DNA from: Hydractinia symbiolongicarpus
Taxonomy: Eukaryota; Cnidaria; Hydrozoa; Anthoathecata; Hydractiniidae
Reading direction: 5' to 3'
NCBI RefSeq assembly: GCF_029227915.1
Contig: NC_079878.1
Location: 25,135,501-25,199,500 of the forward strand
DNA length: 64,000 nt
Shown here: piece by piece, positions 19,093 through 30,051 of the stretch
How the letters are laid out: every line of letters starts with the position of its first letter
Position numbering within the stretch: position 1 is the stretch's first letter
Notes under the pieces: generated by a model
What the model was told of the DNA's origin: nothing
The model's input: only the letters and a program-made list of their open reading frames with translations
Databases searched by the model: none
Position numbers and translations under genes: made by a program

Positions 19093-19338
19093 ATGTTATC
19101 CGAGAAAAAGTCACGTGATATTAGTACAAATGACCCATGGATCAAGTGCCTAAAACTGTACACTGAGTTGCTCTCAACCGGACTCACTGCTAGGCCATCT
19201 TTAAAAAACAAAAACTCCATTGCCGCGCTAAAAACACATTGTCTCGCTCAATCAGAGGTTTACGCAAAAAATGACCAGATTTTGCTACTGGGCAACCCTG
19301 TCAAAAATTTACCAAAATTAAAAAAATTTGATGTATAG
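19093..19338 (+). CDS. Unrecognised short open frame, doubtful
   Basis: 81 codons from MLSEKKSRDIS to a TAG-type stop; the product is lysine-rich, with no transmembrane segment, signal peptide or motif I can name. Composition is somewhat more coding-like than the flanks. It could be a single exon or chance. Confidence 0.15.
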   Translation: MLSEKKSRDISTNDPWIKCLKLYTELLSTGLTARPSLKNKNSIAALKTHCLAQSEVYAKNDQILLLGNPVKNLPKLKKFDV

Positions 19339-19384
19339 GTGCGGAAATCCTATACACTCTCCTCTGTCTCTTTATTTGGCTTAT

Positions 19385-19600
19385 TTAATAAGGAAATGGG
19401 CTCCGCTCCTCTCCGCCAAAATATACACGGAGTCTTATCATTTGGTTTGCTTGGCAATAGCCACCAACTGTGAATGGCACATATTCATCCAAGTTATTCC
19501 TCATAAAATCAGGAATAGCTTCTTTCTGATAATCTGCTAAGAAAAAATGATAATCATCCTGTACTCTAAAACATGTCCATACATATTTGGAGCATCCCAC
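19385..19600 (-). CDS. Unrecognised open frame, possible exon
   Basis: The minus-strand frame reads MGCSKYVWTCFRVQDDYHFF.. and later NNLDEYVPFTVGGYCQANQM with balanced, globular-looking composition, and stays open upstream of the Met for several codons. It resembles a real protein segment more than its surroundings do, but I cannot assign a family. No neighbouring exon was found. Confidence 0.25.
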   Translation of the reverse strand: MGCSKYVWTCFRVQDDYHFFLADYQKEAIPDFMRNNLDEYVPFTVGGYCQANQMIRLRVYFGGEERSPFPY

Positions 19601-19604
19601 TCTT

Positions 19605-20575
19605 AGTGCAGCTCTCGTTAAAAGTTACTTTTCTACACCCACCGCCAGTACTTGCTTTAACCTGCGCATGTTAAATACAAAGTTTTTTTGCCTGCCTTTA
19701 CAGTGAGTTTCTTTTCGTTCAATCTTTCACCGTTTTGTACAAAAAAGTTCATCTCCTTTTTTCTATCCTTTTTTTCTATCTTTCCTTTTTTTTCTATCTT
19801 TTTCAATCTTATTAAGTCACCTTCCTTAAACCCCAATCTTTTTAACTGATCATCTGTCTGACAGTTTGACAGTCCATCTTAAAGAATATCAAATATACAT
19901 ATAAAAATAGATATAGATGTTCTAAATTTAAACTAAACTATCTTTTTAAAGATCACGATTCCTTACTTCATCCGAAAATGAAGTTATGAATGGGCTAGTC
20001 TACGGCTTACCACTTGCACTTTCCTGCCTGTGAATTTACATAAGAGGTATGGAAATTACATGTCACAATAAAAATCGTCTATTCCCAATATCAAAAGTTT
20101 TTTAATAACTTTTCCCTTTTGAAATTGGCCAGCTAGCTAGTAGCTATTTAACTCGACCTGTCTGTAGCTAGCTCTTAAAAACATTCAACAAATAGCTATT
20201 TATCTAGTTTTCGATTATAATAAAAGAATGATGAGCAATAAAAAAAACCATAAAAATACAAAAAAAAATTAAACAATCTTTTTCCTACCTCTTCCGCCTC
20301 CATTTTTATCAGTTCTTGAGTTAGGAGCAAAAGCGTGTAAAAGCTATAGGTTTTAGGTGCAGTAGCTCTCCTTCATGGATGATTTGTTGTTAGCGCGGCT
20401 ACATACAGCATAATACAGCGCTATGTTGCAAATTACACAGTAGAGCGTTGCTAACTTGTAAGTTGCACGATAGAGCGTAGCTACCTTGCCAGTTGCACGG
20501 TACCTTGCCAGTTGCACGATAGGGAGTAGCTACCTTGCAAATTGCATAAGGTGTGCAAAGGGAGAACTATTAAGT
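19605..20575. other. Non-coding, pyrimidine-rich then TAGC-rich
   Basis: No gene. TTTTCTATC is repeated around 19755-19800, and TAGCTAGC runs recur around 20130-20180. From 20420 to 20545 several copies of a 30-40 bp unit with TTGCACGATAGAGCGTAGCTACCTTGCCAG are arranged in tandem. Confidence 0.5.
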
Positions 20576-21605
20576 TATGTACAATCTTAAACGCACCATT
20601 TTTAGAATTTTTGGCTCGGAGCGAAAATTTTTAAGGCGCATTCCACAGCCAGGTAGCTAGCTAGCTTTAGTTATTACTATTCAGTTTGGTATAACAGCTT
20701 TTCATCCCAGTCAATATTATTTATTTTTATGTAAATGTTGTTTCTATCTAGCTAGCTCCTTAGCTACCTCTGGCTAAAAAGTGAAAGTAGCCAAATGCAG
20801 TTTAGCTGCAACACAATTCTTATGTTAAATGCAGTTAGACAGCTACCACTTTTATTACTGTAATAAAAGCTTATGCTGCAAAAGAAAATTCCAGAGTATT
20901 ATTTTTAACTAAACAGGAGAATAACAGCAAGTTTCACGAATTTATTTAACCGAAGTCGTCGCAATAAAGTTTGTTTAAAAATGGTGTTACGCCTATACTC
21001 GTGTGTGGCACGGTTTACCTATCCTAAGCACTCAGTTCAGTATCAACAACGGACTGTTTACTTTGTTTTTGTTTAACCAAAGTTTGGGATATGTTTTTTT
21101 CGATGTATTACATCTATATGGATGTGTCACATTGCTTACAGTTAGCACAGTTGACGGTTCTTATTAATCACTCATCCAGGCGTTCAACGGTGGGTAACAC
21201 AAATTACTTGTGGCTTAACCCGGTGTTTCAATAGAATGTATCCTGTTTTTATACGCCAAAGCTGGTATACAGTTTTTTTAAAAGCATATTAAGCCGAAGC
21301 GTGTGACATGTGACACAGTTTACCTGTAATAAACATTCAACCTGGTGTTAACAATAGGCTGTTTTGTTTAAATAGTTGTGTTAAATGACATCGCTAGCTT
21401 TCACTTTTAATCAAGTTGTGTTTACATTTGAAGCTGTCCTGTTTGTTTATTTTTCCGCATAATTAAGTTCCGTCTCCCGTGGTTTTTTAATCTATGTAAA
21501 GTATTCAAAATGGTTTTTCACTGCAAGAGTTTCACTAGCGAAAAAATGTGCGCCAAAGAAATGGGTTTTCGGAGCAAGAAGTCTTTGACCGTAGTAAGTC
21601 AAATT

Positions 21606-21733
21606 ATTAGTTCTGAGTGCTTTAAATGCTCCAAGTGAACTGCTCCCCGAGGAGTTCATCCAGATTCGATTCTGAATGCCCCAAATTACCAAAGAAATGA
21701 TAGTTAGAGCACTTGGAGCATTCAGAACCAATT
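21606..21733. repeat. Inverted repeat GTTCTGAxTGCTxxAAxTGCTCC
   Basis: TTCTGAGTGCTTTAAATGCT at 21612 and its near reverse complement AGCACTTGGAGCATTCAGAA at 21707 face each other across about 75 bases, a small foldback inside the first unit of the tandem duplication. Confidence 0.5.
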
Positions 21734-22887
21734 CTTGCGTGCGAAAGAAATAGCCCCTAAGTCTGCTTTACCTTTTTGTCCTCTATAAGCTTTTTATTTT
21801 CGTAATATTGTTTTTTTGTATGTTCTAAAATGTTAAGATAAATATATTTTCACGTTTCTAGTCACGTACAGATTTTAAACGCACCAGTTTTAGGATTTTT
21901 GGCTAGGAACGAAGATTTTGTAGGCTAGCTAGCTAGAACCTTACTTATTATTATTCTGTATGGTATAACAGCTTTTTATCCTACCCACCATTTACTTTTG
22001 TGTTGAGACTGTAGCCATTTGGCTAGCTCCTATCTTTGGCAAAAAATTGAGAGTATAAAAATGCAGTTTGGCTACAACAATATTCTTAAACAAAAAGTGT
22101 TATGCTAAATGCAGTTAGCTAGGTAGCTACATCTTTTATTATTTTTTCCTGAAAACTTTTTGTGCAAATAAAATGACTGACAGGTTATTTTAGCTAAACC
22201 GGTAATGACAGGCTGTGCCCTGTATTTTCATTAAAACTGAAGTTGCAATGAATTTTTTTTGGAAAGGGGTATTACGCCTATACGCCTGTTCAACTCTCTT
22301 TAACTATACTAAGCGGTTAGCCCAGTGTTAACAACAGACTGTTGTTTTTGGTAAAGGCTGTTACGCCTATGCACCATGTACAACGTGGTTTACCTGTACT
22401 AAGGGGTCAACCTAATGTGACAATTCATTCTTAAGCTTTCTCGGTAATCACGTCTGTACTGATGTGCAACAATGTTTACCTGGACTAACTGCTCAGCCCT
22501 GTTGTGTTTGATTTAAACAGAGTCTGTGAGAAAGTTTTTTCCAAGGGCGTATTATTCCTACACGGTTTAACTGTAGTAAGCGCTTAGCCCAGTGTCACGA
22601 TAATTTTTTTAACTTTCACAAAAACTTATTCCGAAAAATAAAATAATATTGACTGATTGTTTTTGCTATGATGGGGTACCGACTGTTGTTTGTAAACTGT
22701 TTTTATTTCAGCTATCGTTGCGGGAATATTTTTTGAAAAATATGTTACAGTCGCAAGACTATAATGGTGTATGTGCTTCACTTAATTTACGGCATACTGT
22801 ACACCTGTACTAAAGCGCTCCACTGGCACAGTTTACGGCTCTTATTAAGCATTCCACAGAGTGTTCAACGTCAGGTCACACCTTGAC

Positions 22888-22927
22888 TTTGGCTTACCCC
22901 GGTGTTTCGACACCGGGGTAAGCCAAA
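22888..22927. repeat. Perfect 18-bp hairpin with TTCG loop
   Basis: TTTGGCTTACCCCGGTGT, then TTCG, then the exact reverse complement. The stem has no mismatch. The left arm is related to the GGCTTAACCCGGTGTTTC motif at about 21218 and 17645, so the hairpin seems to have arisen by inversion of a repeat that exists unfolded elsewhere. Confidence 0.9.
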
Positions 22928-22945
22928 CGCGAGACGCGCTTAAGT

Positions 22946-23050
22946 GGTATAAAAGGATGGGCGAACCCGTGGATTTTTCCACGGGCTAACGACTAGTCTA
23001 TATTATAATACCCGTATACGTCTGTCTGTGTGTCTGTCTGTCTGTCTGTC
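22946..23050. repeat. TATAAAAGG, second hairpin and TCTG microsatellite
   Basis: A TATA-like GGTATAAAAGG (22947-22957) is followed by a perfect 8-bp hairpin (CCCGTGGA-TTTT-TCCACGGG, 22966-22985) and then a (TCTG)n microsatellite at 23021-23050. No gene starts downstream, so this is probably part of a small repetitive element. Confidence 0.5.
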
Positions 23051-23394
23051 AAATGTAAACAAATAACGTCAAGTCAAAACAAACCTCAAAAACAACGTAA
23101 AAACATCAACTAATACTGTAGTCTACTAACTCAAACAATAAAACCTCTCTTACCACAATCAAACAAGTGTAGAGAAACCTTCAATTTTCTGTCTCTTGCA
23201 TAGAAAGAACAACTTATTGCGATAAGATTTAAAACGAACTGCCACATGAAAGCGGAAGGCGTGAGAAACTTGAGGAGACTGGGGACTAAGAGAAGCAAAT
23301 TTAAAAAGTAAAGAAAACTTAACACTGAGGCGCTCTAAACACAGTTATATACACAGTTTATATATCTTGTATCTATCGCAACGTTCTTGTTTAT

Positions 23395-23470
23395 ATAGAC
23401 CTGTTGTATAATTTTTATTATACTTGAAAATGGGTGTATGACACCCGAAAACGTCGTAAAATGTTGTTTT
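23395..23470 (+). repeat. Possible Penelope-type tail
   Basis: TATACTTGAAAATGG, a short hairpin GGTGT-ATG-ACACC, and CGAAAACGTCGT match, in order and spacing, the end of the Penelope-like element at 31840-31880 (TATACTTGAAAATGG, hairpin, CGAAACGTCGT). It may be a tail fragment of a related family. No coding remnant is attached. Confidence 0.4.
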
Positions 23471-23479
23471 AATTTGTAC

Positions 23480-25387
23480 ACATACACATGGATGTCCAAG
23501 TTTTAACATAAAATATTGTCAATCCAATTTCTAATGTCTTATGTAAAAACAACAAGAACTGAAGCGGCTTGAACACTCACACAACAATATGGTGATAAAT
23601 AATTAAAATGTATTTATTAAAATATAAAATATACAATAATAAAATTTGGTATAAAATATTAAGGCACAAACTTAGAGAAAGAGATGAAAATAAATTGAAT
23701 CGTATTAAAAGTTGTGACTATTTTTCGATAACTGAGATATGGCTGGAGAGCACACAACACGAGTCAATTTTGAACGTTATAACATTGTCAACATTACAGT
23801 AAATCAAAACAATCATTTCAAAACAATGAACATCCTCATTTGATGCGAGATTTCTCGAAATTCGAATAGAATATATATATCTACTGGTTTCATTATTTTT
23901 GGTATACTATATAAAGCTACACGATGATAAGGAAACAACAAAAAAAACGCTGCTATACACAAAAACACAATGCATAAACAAAAACTTTTGGTTAATGTAG
24001 CGCGCTATTGACAGTTGTTGTTCCTTTTGTTGCGTTCTCACCCACACAAGGTGTGAGTGAAAAGCAACAAGAAACCGGAGCGGTTTGAACACTCACCCAA
24101 ATCACATATTAGCAGTTTTAGGCTATGTGATATAAACTGAATAGCACGATTAGATCCTTGCGAAAAAGTTATGGCTCAGCACACAAAACATTTGCTACTT
24201 CACTTGCTACTTACTACATGCGTACGAAAACATTGCATTACTTTTGTTTGATTCCATTTCGAACATAGCCTACTGATAGACCCGGACTTTACTGCGTTCC
24301 TCTGGGTCTATTGTCTTGTTAAATTTTCTGTACAGAATTCTCAAGTTGTTGAGAATCGAGAATCGGGTAGAAAAACTACAATATAATAGAAGCAGTCAAT
24401 CGGTGAATGTGGTCAGTAAATGACGACAGAAAAATGTTTTGTCTTCTAGTGTTCGGATTTCTCAACATTGGTTGGGGTTAGCATCAATTTTTTGTAAATC
24501 TTTTGTATTGTTGTTTGCAACATCCTTCAAGCTCAGATGTTCAAAAACAACAGCTGCCGTTCTGTATTAGGGTGTGAAAATATTTAGGTGGAGTGTGTGA
24601 AAATATGTGCGCTCACTTCAAAAGTTTTAATGCCAGGTGGATGATGGTTGGTCGTTCGATATAGAGAAATCATTCAACTTTGTCCCCAGTACCCATAATT
24701 TTTAGACACTGTAACCAATCAGAATGTTTAATTTTTCCACCCGCGCGATATATACTGGTTTCCACAAAGCATACTCCACTTGAACAATAGTCTATTCATT
24801 GGGGTATTTGTTTTTCTCGGCCATATAAACTGATCACAAATAACATGAAAAAGAAAGCAGTAGTGGGAAATATGGACTTTCAGATCAAAAAAAAATTTGT
24901 TCATTGATGTTCATTTAAAAATTTTTCCTCTGATTCACACTTATGAAGCAATTTTCAGGAAAAAATTACCCTGGGTTCAAGGATGTTTTCAATGTAGCTA
25001 ATTCGACTCTTATTACCAAATGCTCTCTTAAGGGTCTGTTTATATTGAGGCGAGATGACTGGGTAAATGAGCTGACTCACTTGCCGGGCTGGTTTTTAAA
25101 TTGTGGTGAAAAGACCTGTCTCGGTAGGCGGGCTCTGATAATCTTAGAACAATAAATATTTTAAACAATGCAGAAACTATAACTGAAATATTAATAACAG
25201 AAGAAATTGATTACGTAGGCATGAAATTTCTGGCCCAGCAAGTGAGCTGAATGAAGTGTTTATATGAGAAAAAGTTCATCTCGCTTACAGGTTCGGTTCG
25301 GTTGTGAAAAATGAGATCCCGCCCACCGAGCCAGCCTGGTTGAACATAAACAAATGAAATAAAGTATAAGGAAAATAAGGAAAGAGT
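23480..25387. other. Non-coding with short dispersed repeats
   Basis: No gene. AACAAGAACTGAAGCGGCTTGAACACTCAC at about 23550 recurs at about 24065 as a diverged copy, next to a small hairpin around CACACAAGGTGTG. From 24990 to 25340 there are GC-richer modules (GAGATGAxxTTTTTCTCATATAAACA-like and CTTGCCGGGCTGG/CCCACCGAGCCAGCCTGG) in both orientations, like a dispersed foldback repeat. Confidence 0.4.
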
Positions 25388-25525
25388 GTACGATGGCCCT
25401 GAGGTGTCACTGGGTCCTTCTCAAAATTCAACGAGACCTTCCCATTTTTACTCAGACCTTCCCAATTTTTGACTCGGACCTTCCCAATTTTTGACTCAGA
25501 CCTTCCCAATTTTGACTGAAACCAC
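25388..25525 (+). repeat. Left terminal inverted repeat with 22-bp subterminal repeats
   Basis: About 29 bases (GTACGATGGCCCTGAGG.. to GGGTC) match the right end exactly. Then GACCTTCCCAATTTTTGACTC-type units start at 25435, 25455, 25477 and 25499; further inward degenerate GAGACCTTCTC units go on to about 25600. Confidence 0.85.
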
Positions 25526-25691
25526 CTGAATTTTCAGCTGAGACCTTCTCAATTTTCCAGCAAGACCATATCAGTTTGGATTCAGACCTTCTCAAAATTC
25601 TGAAAATAAGTTTTGCTAACGCACATCACAAAAATATTGCGATAAACAAAGAAAGTCAGATGCGACATCATCATACAGCAGCAACTACACT

Positions 25692-26890
25692 GTGTATGTG
25701 CACAAAATGGATTTGATACCTTGTTTATCCGATCAAGAGAAACCATTGGATGACCTGATTAATGACTATTTTATTGGTGGGTACACTTATGAAGAAATTC
25801 GAGAGTTTTTACGAATACATCATGGTCATGATATCAGTCTTTCTACGCTGAAAAGAAACTTGAAGCGTAAAAATCTATCCAGAAGACCACTCAATACCCG
25901 AAGGTGCAGTGTAAATGAATTATACAGAATGATCTTGAAGGTAGTGGTGCTCAACTTGGATATCGTCGTGTATGGGCATCGTTGAAAAGTAAAGGATTGA
26001 TTGTACACAGGGAAGATGTTCGTAAGACTCTGCTAAATATTGATCCGGAAGGTGTTGATCAGCGAAGAAGACATAGATTATCACGCCGTACTTATAGAAA
26101 TCCTGGTCCAAATTTCGTTTGGCACATTGATGGGCATGACAAATTGAAGCCCTTTGGATTCAGCATCCACGGATGCATTGACGGCTATTCACGCAGACTC
26201 ATTTGGTTAGAGGTATCATCAAGTAACAAGGTGCCAGAGTTTATAGCAAGATACTACCTGGAAGCTATAACGCAATTGAAGGGAATTCCAAACAAAATAA
26301 AGGCTGACGACGGTACAGAGCATTCCCTTATCGAGCCTATACATATATCCTTACGCGATAGTAATGGGGATAGTGAAGCCTTGGATACATTTTCTATTGT
26401 ATCTTCACCAATTAATCAACGTATAGAGGCATATTGGTATAAACTGCGTCGAGACCGTCCTGGTTGGTGGGTTTCCTTCTTCAAAGACCTTGTGGATAGA
26501 GATATGTACGATCCCTCAGACGCTGTTTTACTCGATTGTGCAAGATTTTGCTTTATGCGCCTTATCCGTGAAGAAATACGAACCGTAAAACAGGAATGGA
26601 ATCAACATCTAATTTCCAAATCTAAAAATGGCGGACCAAGTGGAAGACCCAATACAATATATTTTTCGCCTCATTTACATGGAGGAACGAATTTTTTGAA
26701 AGATGTCGATTTAGACGAGGTTTCAGAATTTTCAAGTATTTCGATACGTACAGTGGAAGATTTTTCTGACGAATTTGGTGAATTTGCTTCCACTTTGATG
26801 GCTCAAGATGGTTGGAACGTGCCAGATAATTTCGAAGGCTGTTTCAATTTGTATGCGTACCTTATTCAAAAAATTGCAGAATATTCATGA
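25692..26890 (+). pseudogene. IS3EU-like transposase (HTH plus DDE integrase core), one frame break
   Basis: The N-terminal 80 residues contain a helix-turn-helix-like stretch (GGYTYEEIREFLRIHHG, ISLSTLKRNLKRKNLS). After a frame change between about 25920 and 25940 the main frame continues with GYRRVWASLKSKGLIVHR, much like the region before the catalytic core of bacterial IS3 transposases. The rve-fold core has acidic residues in WHIDGHD, KADDGTEH and NQRIEAYW. The stop is at 26890. The protein would cut and join element ends in the nucleus. The frame change may be a true lesion or a tiny unrecognised intron; I see no good splice sites. Everything else is intact, so the copy is young or the lesion recent. 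Confidence 0.75.
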
Positions 26891-26894
26891 ACAG

Positions 26895-27460
26895 TTGTTC
26901 AGTTGAACAGTTGTTCAATTCTTTATGAACAGTTTACTTAGTTTGTTTTCCAGAAAAAAGATATGCCATTTTTCTTTTATATAATGCTGTCTTTCTAACA
27001 AAAAAACATGCTGCTCAGAAATATAAATGGTACAACACACCACACGTATGCCGTGAATTACCAAATTATAGTCCACTTAACCAGTAAGGAATTCTAATTC
27101 AGTCATTCCCGGTGAAAAAAGTATCTCCAAGTTTATATAGAACAAAACTCTAACTCATATAAAATATCCAAGTAACAATCTCCAAGTTTATATATAACAA
27201 AATTTTATAAAATAGTTTCTATGTGAAGTGTCCAAATAGAAATCGTCAAGTTTGTACAGAACACTGCTGTAACTGCCTTTGTATAAAATGATAACATGAT
27301 CGAATTTCAAACACACTCCTAATAGCAAAATAAAATATGTGCACTGTCATGTTTATATAACGTTTTGTTCTCAACTATTTCTGAAGGTTTCTGAATTAAG
27401 CAAAAAAAGAACGTAATTTAAAACTATATAAATATATCAGGTAAATACATACAGTATATG
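26895..27460. other. Intergenic region between convergent transposase and HECT genes
   Basis: No gene. It begins with GAACAGTTGTTCA-type short palindromes (26890-26935). Between 27125 and 27330 CTCCAAGTTTATATAxAACAAAA is repeated three times. It probably serves as the shared 3' region of the two convergent genes. Confidence 0.5.
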
Positions 27461-27463
27461 ATA

Positions 27464-28810
27464 TCAAGTAAAATCAGTTCCCCAGCTATCCACCCGCAAG
27501 ATATTCTGGAATTCTTCCTGGAGTTCACAAAAATTGCGGTACGAATACGGCAGTTCCAATAAAGGCGCACACGTATGCGCAATTGGTCTTCTGGCAGCAT
27601 TTTCACCCATTTCAACAAATGACACATCTATTTTTCTACATAAAATTATGTGTGAACCTGTCAAAAATCGCAACAATTTCACAAGATCAGTATTGTCAAG
27701 CCCACGAACATATTGAAGCAAATATTTGTAACAACATCGTTGTCCTTCTGTCTTCGGATCTTCAACGAATAGTTTTATAACTTTTTTGGTAGAAGGTGTA
27801 ACAGCATCGTAAAAGTTTTTCAAGAAATATATTGATGAAAATTGTTCATATTCTTTCAAACATTGTAGTGTTTTCGCCCAACTGCAAACCATGATGAACG
27901 GTTTTTGTATCATTTCTTGCTGTGCAAGTTCAAGAACAACTCCATAAACATTGAGTGGATTAACACTGGATCTACAGTTGTCGCGGTCTAGAAGATCTAT
28001 GAAATCCTCGTCCTTGTATATTCCTTACTTAGTGGTTTTCAGGGCTTCTTTTAATAATGATGCATCCATTGGTGACACAAAGTTTAAAAAAGATTCCATG
28101 AGCAGATCATTAGAGAGCGGTGTGTCCCCAAATAAACAATACGTAACAAAAGCTTTGGAAAAAAAAATGGGAAAATATCCAGTTTTGGTGTATCCATGTT
28201 TCAGTATTTTTCCAATTGATTCCCATTCCTCAAAGTACAAATCATGCCTTATGAAAGGTACCCTTTCTGATGTTCCAATACAGAGAGAATCAGCAACCTC
28301 CATCCAAAAAGATGTATACAAATCTCTGTCAACTCCAATACCAACGCCACTTTCTTCTTCTCCTCGTGGATCAATAATTGTGAACTTTATTTTATCGTTT
28401 TCCATTATTTGTTTGAAGCCGTTGATCATATCTTCCTTCAAGCGCAACCTATGAACTTTGATAGTTTTAATATCATCAGAAAGAACCAAATTTACTTCGT
28501 TGCTATCTGGTTCCAAGTTAGCGTGGCTAGAGCTAGCGTGGAATGACAAATCCACAGTTGTGTCACGATGGTTTAAGGTGGCTGGAGATTCCAAATCTAC
28601 GAGGTTATCAACTTGGTTAGGGTTACCTTCGTATACCAAATTGATGACAGAATTATCATGATGATTTGTACCAGCTTCAAATTCAAAATTGGGATTATTA
28701 TCGTTTTGATGGTCAGGTACAATTCCAGATTCCAAATCGACTATGTTATCACCATGGAAACCAGGCTTTGGTACAGTTTCTAAAAATATAAACTTTAACT
28801 GTATATACAT
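27464..28810 (-). pseudogene. HECT-domain ubiquitin ligase-like gene of the IS3EU element, one in-frame stop
   Basis: Upstream of the HECT domain lies an acidic, Asp/Asn-rich region with repeats of the type NLVDLESxATLNHRDxxVDL (residues about 20-90). The HECT N-lobe follows (DPRGEEESGVGIGVDRDLY, LFGDTPLSNDLLMESF), interrupted by a single in-frame TAA at 28025-28027. The same frame continues (EDFIDLLDRDNC) to the C-lobe with LLRFLTGS and the catalytic cysteine in RRPIAHTCAPLLELPYSY, and stops at 27464. HECT enzymes take ubiquitin onto that cysteine and pass it to a substrate lysine. The HECT half most resembles G2E3-like animal proteins. It points toward the transposase and lies within the same inverted repeats, so it belongs to the element. 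Confidence 0.75.
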
Positions 28811-28950
28811 TGTGTGTAGGTTTTTTTATCGATTCAGACCAATGTTCAAAAGAAAATTCCTTGGGAAATAAGACCAAAATTACCTACGGCCAAATAAAAT
28901 CTGTTCTATCCAGACAAATTAGCATACGACACAAATTATATCGAACGAAA

Positions 28951-29330
28951 TTATATCAGACTACTGTACCAAGTACTTTTAAATTTTCTGAGCCTGTTGT
29001 ACTTACCAGGAACGTCAACAATCTGCTGATCATCTTCTTCTGCAACCAACCAAGAAGTCATTTCCAAAATCCAAATTAGGAATGGGAAGTGGTAAGTTGT
29101 GAGCATCATCACGATCAAATCCAAACATAGAATTACTTGGAGGACTTGCATCTTCTCGTTTTCTGGTATTCAAAACAAGGTACATCTTTGACAAATACAA
29201 ACCATTGTTGTTTAAATAGTCTGTTAAGGACAAATTTTCGTCAAGTGGTTCATCAGCAGAGTTAGTCAGAGTTGTAAAACATTCATCGATTGTTTCTCCG
29301 AAATAACATTTTCCTTCATTTGAAAAGAAT
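28951..29330 (-). pseudogene. Upstream exon(s) of the HECT-like gene
   Basis: Minus-strand coding-like sequence (SNEGKCYFGETIDEC, then SLTDYLNNNGLYLSKMYLVL and a Ser/Pro/Asn-rich stretch) lies 5' of the HECT frame. An acceptor-like TTTTTAG at about 28782 precedes the HECT exon, so an intron between them is plausible. The frame changes once near 29040. Anything further upstream was displaced by the Penelope insertion at 29523. Confidence 0.4.
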
Positions 29331-29564
29331 AATCTCTATGTTCGTTCCTTAATTGCGGATAACAGTATGTTGTCCTCCACCATTATGAACCTATAACCAC
29401 CACCGTTTTTTGAGACACAATAACAGCACGGCCTTTTTCAACATCGAATCTTTTCCACCGAACATGAACCTAGAACGTCAAGAAGTTCTCCATATAGCTA
29501 CATTGCAATAAAATTTGTTTAAAAAAGGATCAAAACTTGATTGAATTGGTGTGTATGTTCAGAC

Positions 29565-30051
29565 TTTTGGAAATGAAAAACGAACACAACTCTTTAACGA
29601 CGTTTCGGCCGTACGACGGCCATTTTCAAGTATAGCTATCTACAATTGACAAATTCAACACTATATACAAAATATCGTACGATATATCATCGTACGATCA
29701 AATATTCCGTAGGGGCAAGTCAATTATCTGAAAATAGAAATAATGGCATTGATGCAATATTTCTATTAAGAATTGGCTTATCCCTACGGATTAACAAGCT
29801 TTCCTTCAATTCCAAATCAAAATTATTAGATGCGGAGGAGATAATAGAAAAATTATCTAAAGATGGTCTATTTTTACAGAAAACAACATGCTCCAAAACC
29901 GCACTAGTGTTAATAGATTTGACGGATTTTCCAGTCAAGGCAGAAACGGCCATGTGTTCGCAGGCTCTAACTTTCAAATGTCGCATAGTTTTCCCATAAT
30001 AGATGGCATTGCAGCCATCACACTGATATTTATATACGACTTTTGAACGCA
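29565..30051 (-). repeat. Inverted repeat, left copy (true 3' end of the Penelope-like element)
   Basis: Contains the GIY-YIG end of the coding frame, the palindromic ATCGTACGATGATATATCGTACGAT-like stretch around 29672-29700 and the tail hairpin CGGCCGTACGACGGCC. Only a few bases differ from the right copy over 487 positions. Confidence 0.85.

Larger units (their letters stand above)
20580..22930 (+). repeat. Diverged tandem duplication of about 1.3 kb
   Basis: A block starting near 20583 (TTAAACGCACCATTTTTAG) recurs near 21868 (TTAAACGCACCAGTTTTAG). The similarity can be followed through GGTATAACAGCTTTTxATCC, AAATGCAGTTxxGCT and GTxTTACGCCTATAC (20985 versus 22268) to CAACAACGGACTGTT/AACAACAGACTGTTG. 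The offset stays near 1285 bases, so it is a tandem duplication. Within each unit, shorter modules with GTTTACCTGTACTAAGCG..CAACCCAGTGTTAACAAC recur several times. TAGC runs are scattered throughout. No coding potential is seen. Confidence 0.65.

Noticed and set aside
25388-25391. A longer target duplication for the IS3EU-like element
   Set aside because: Comparing the flanks outward from each possible end gives only TA, which may be chance.
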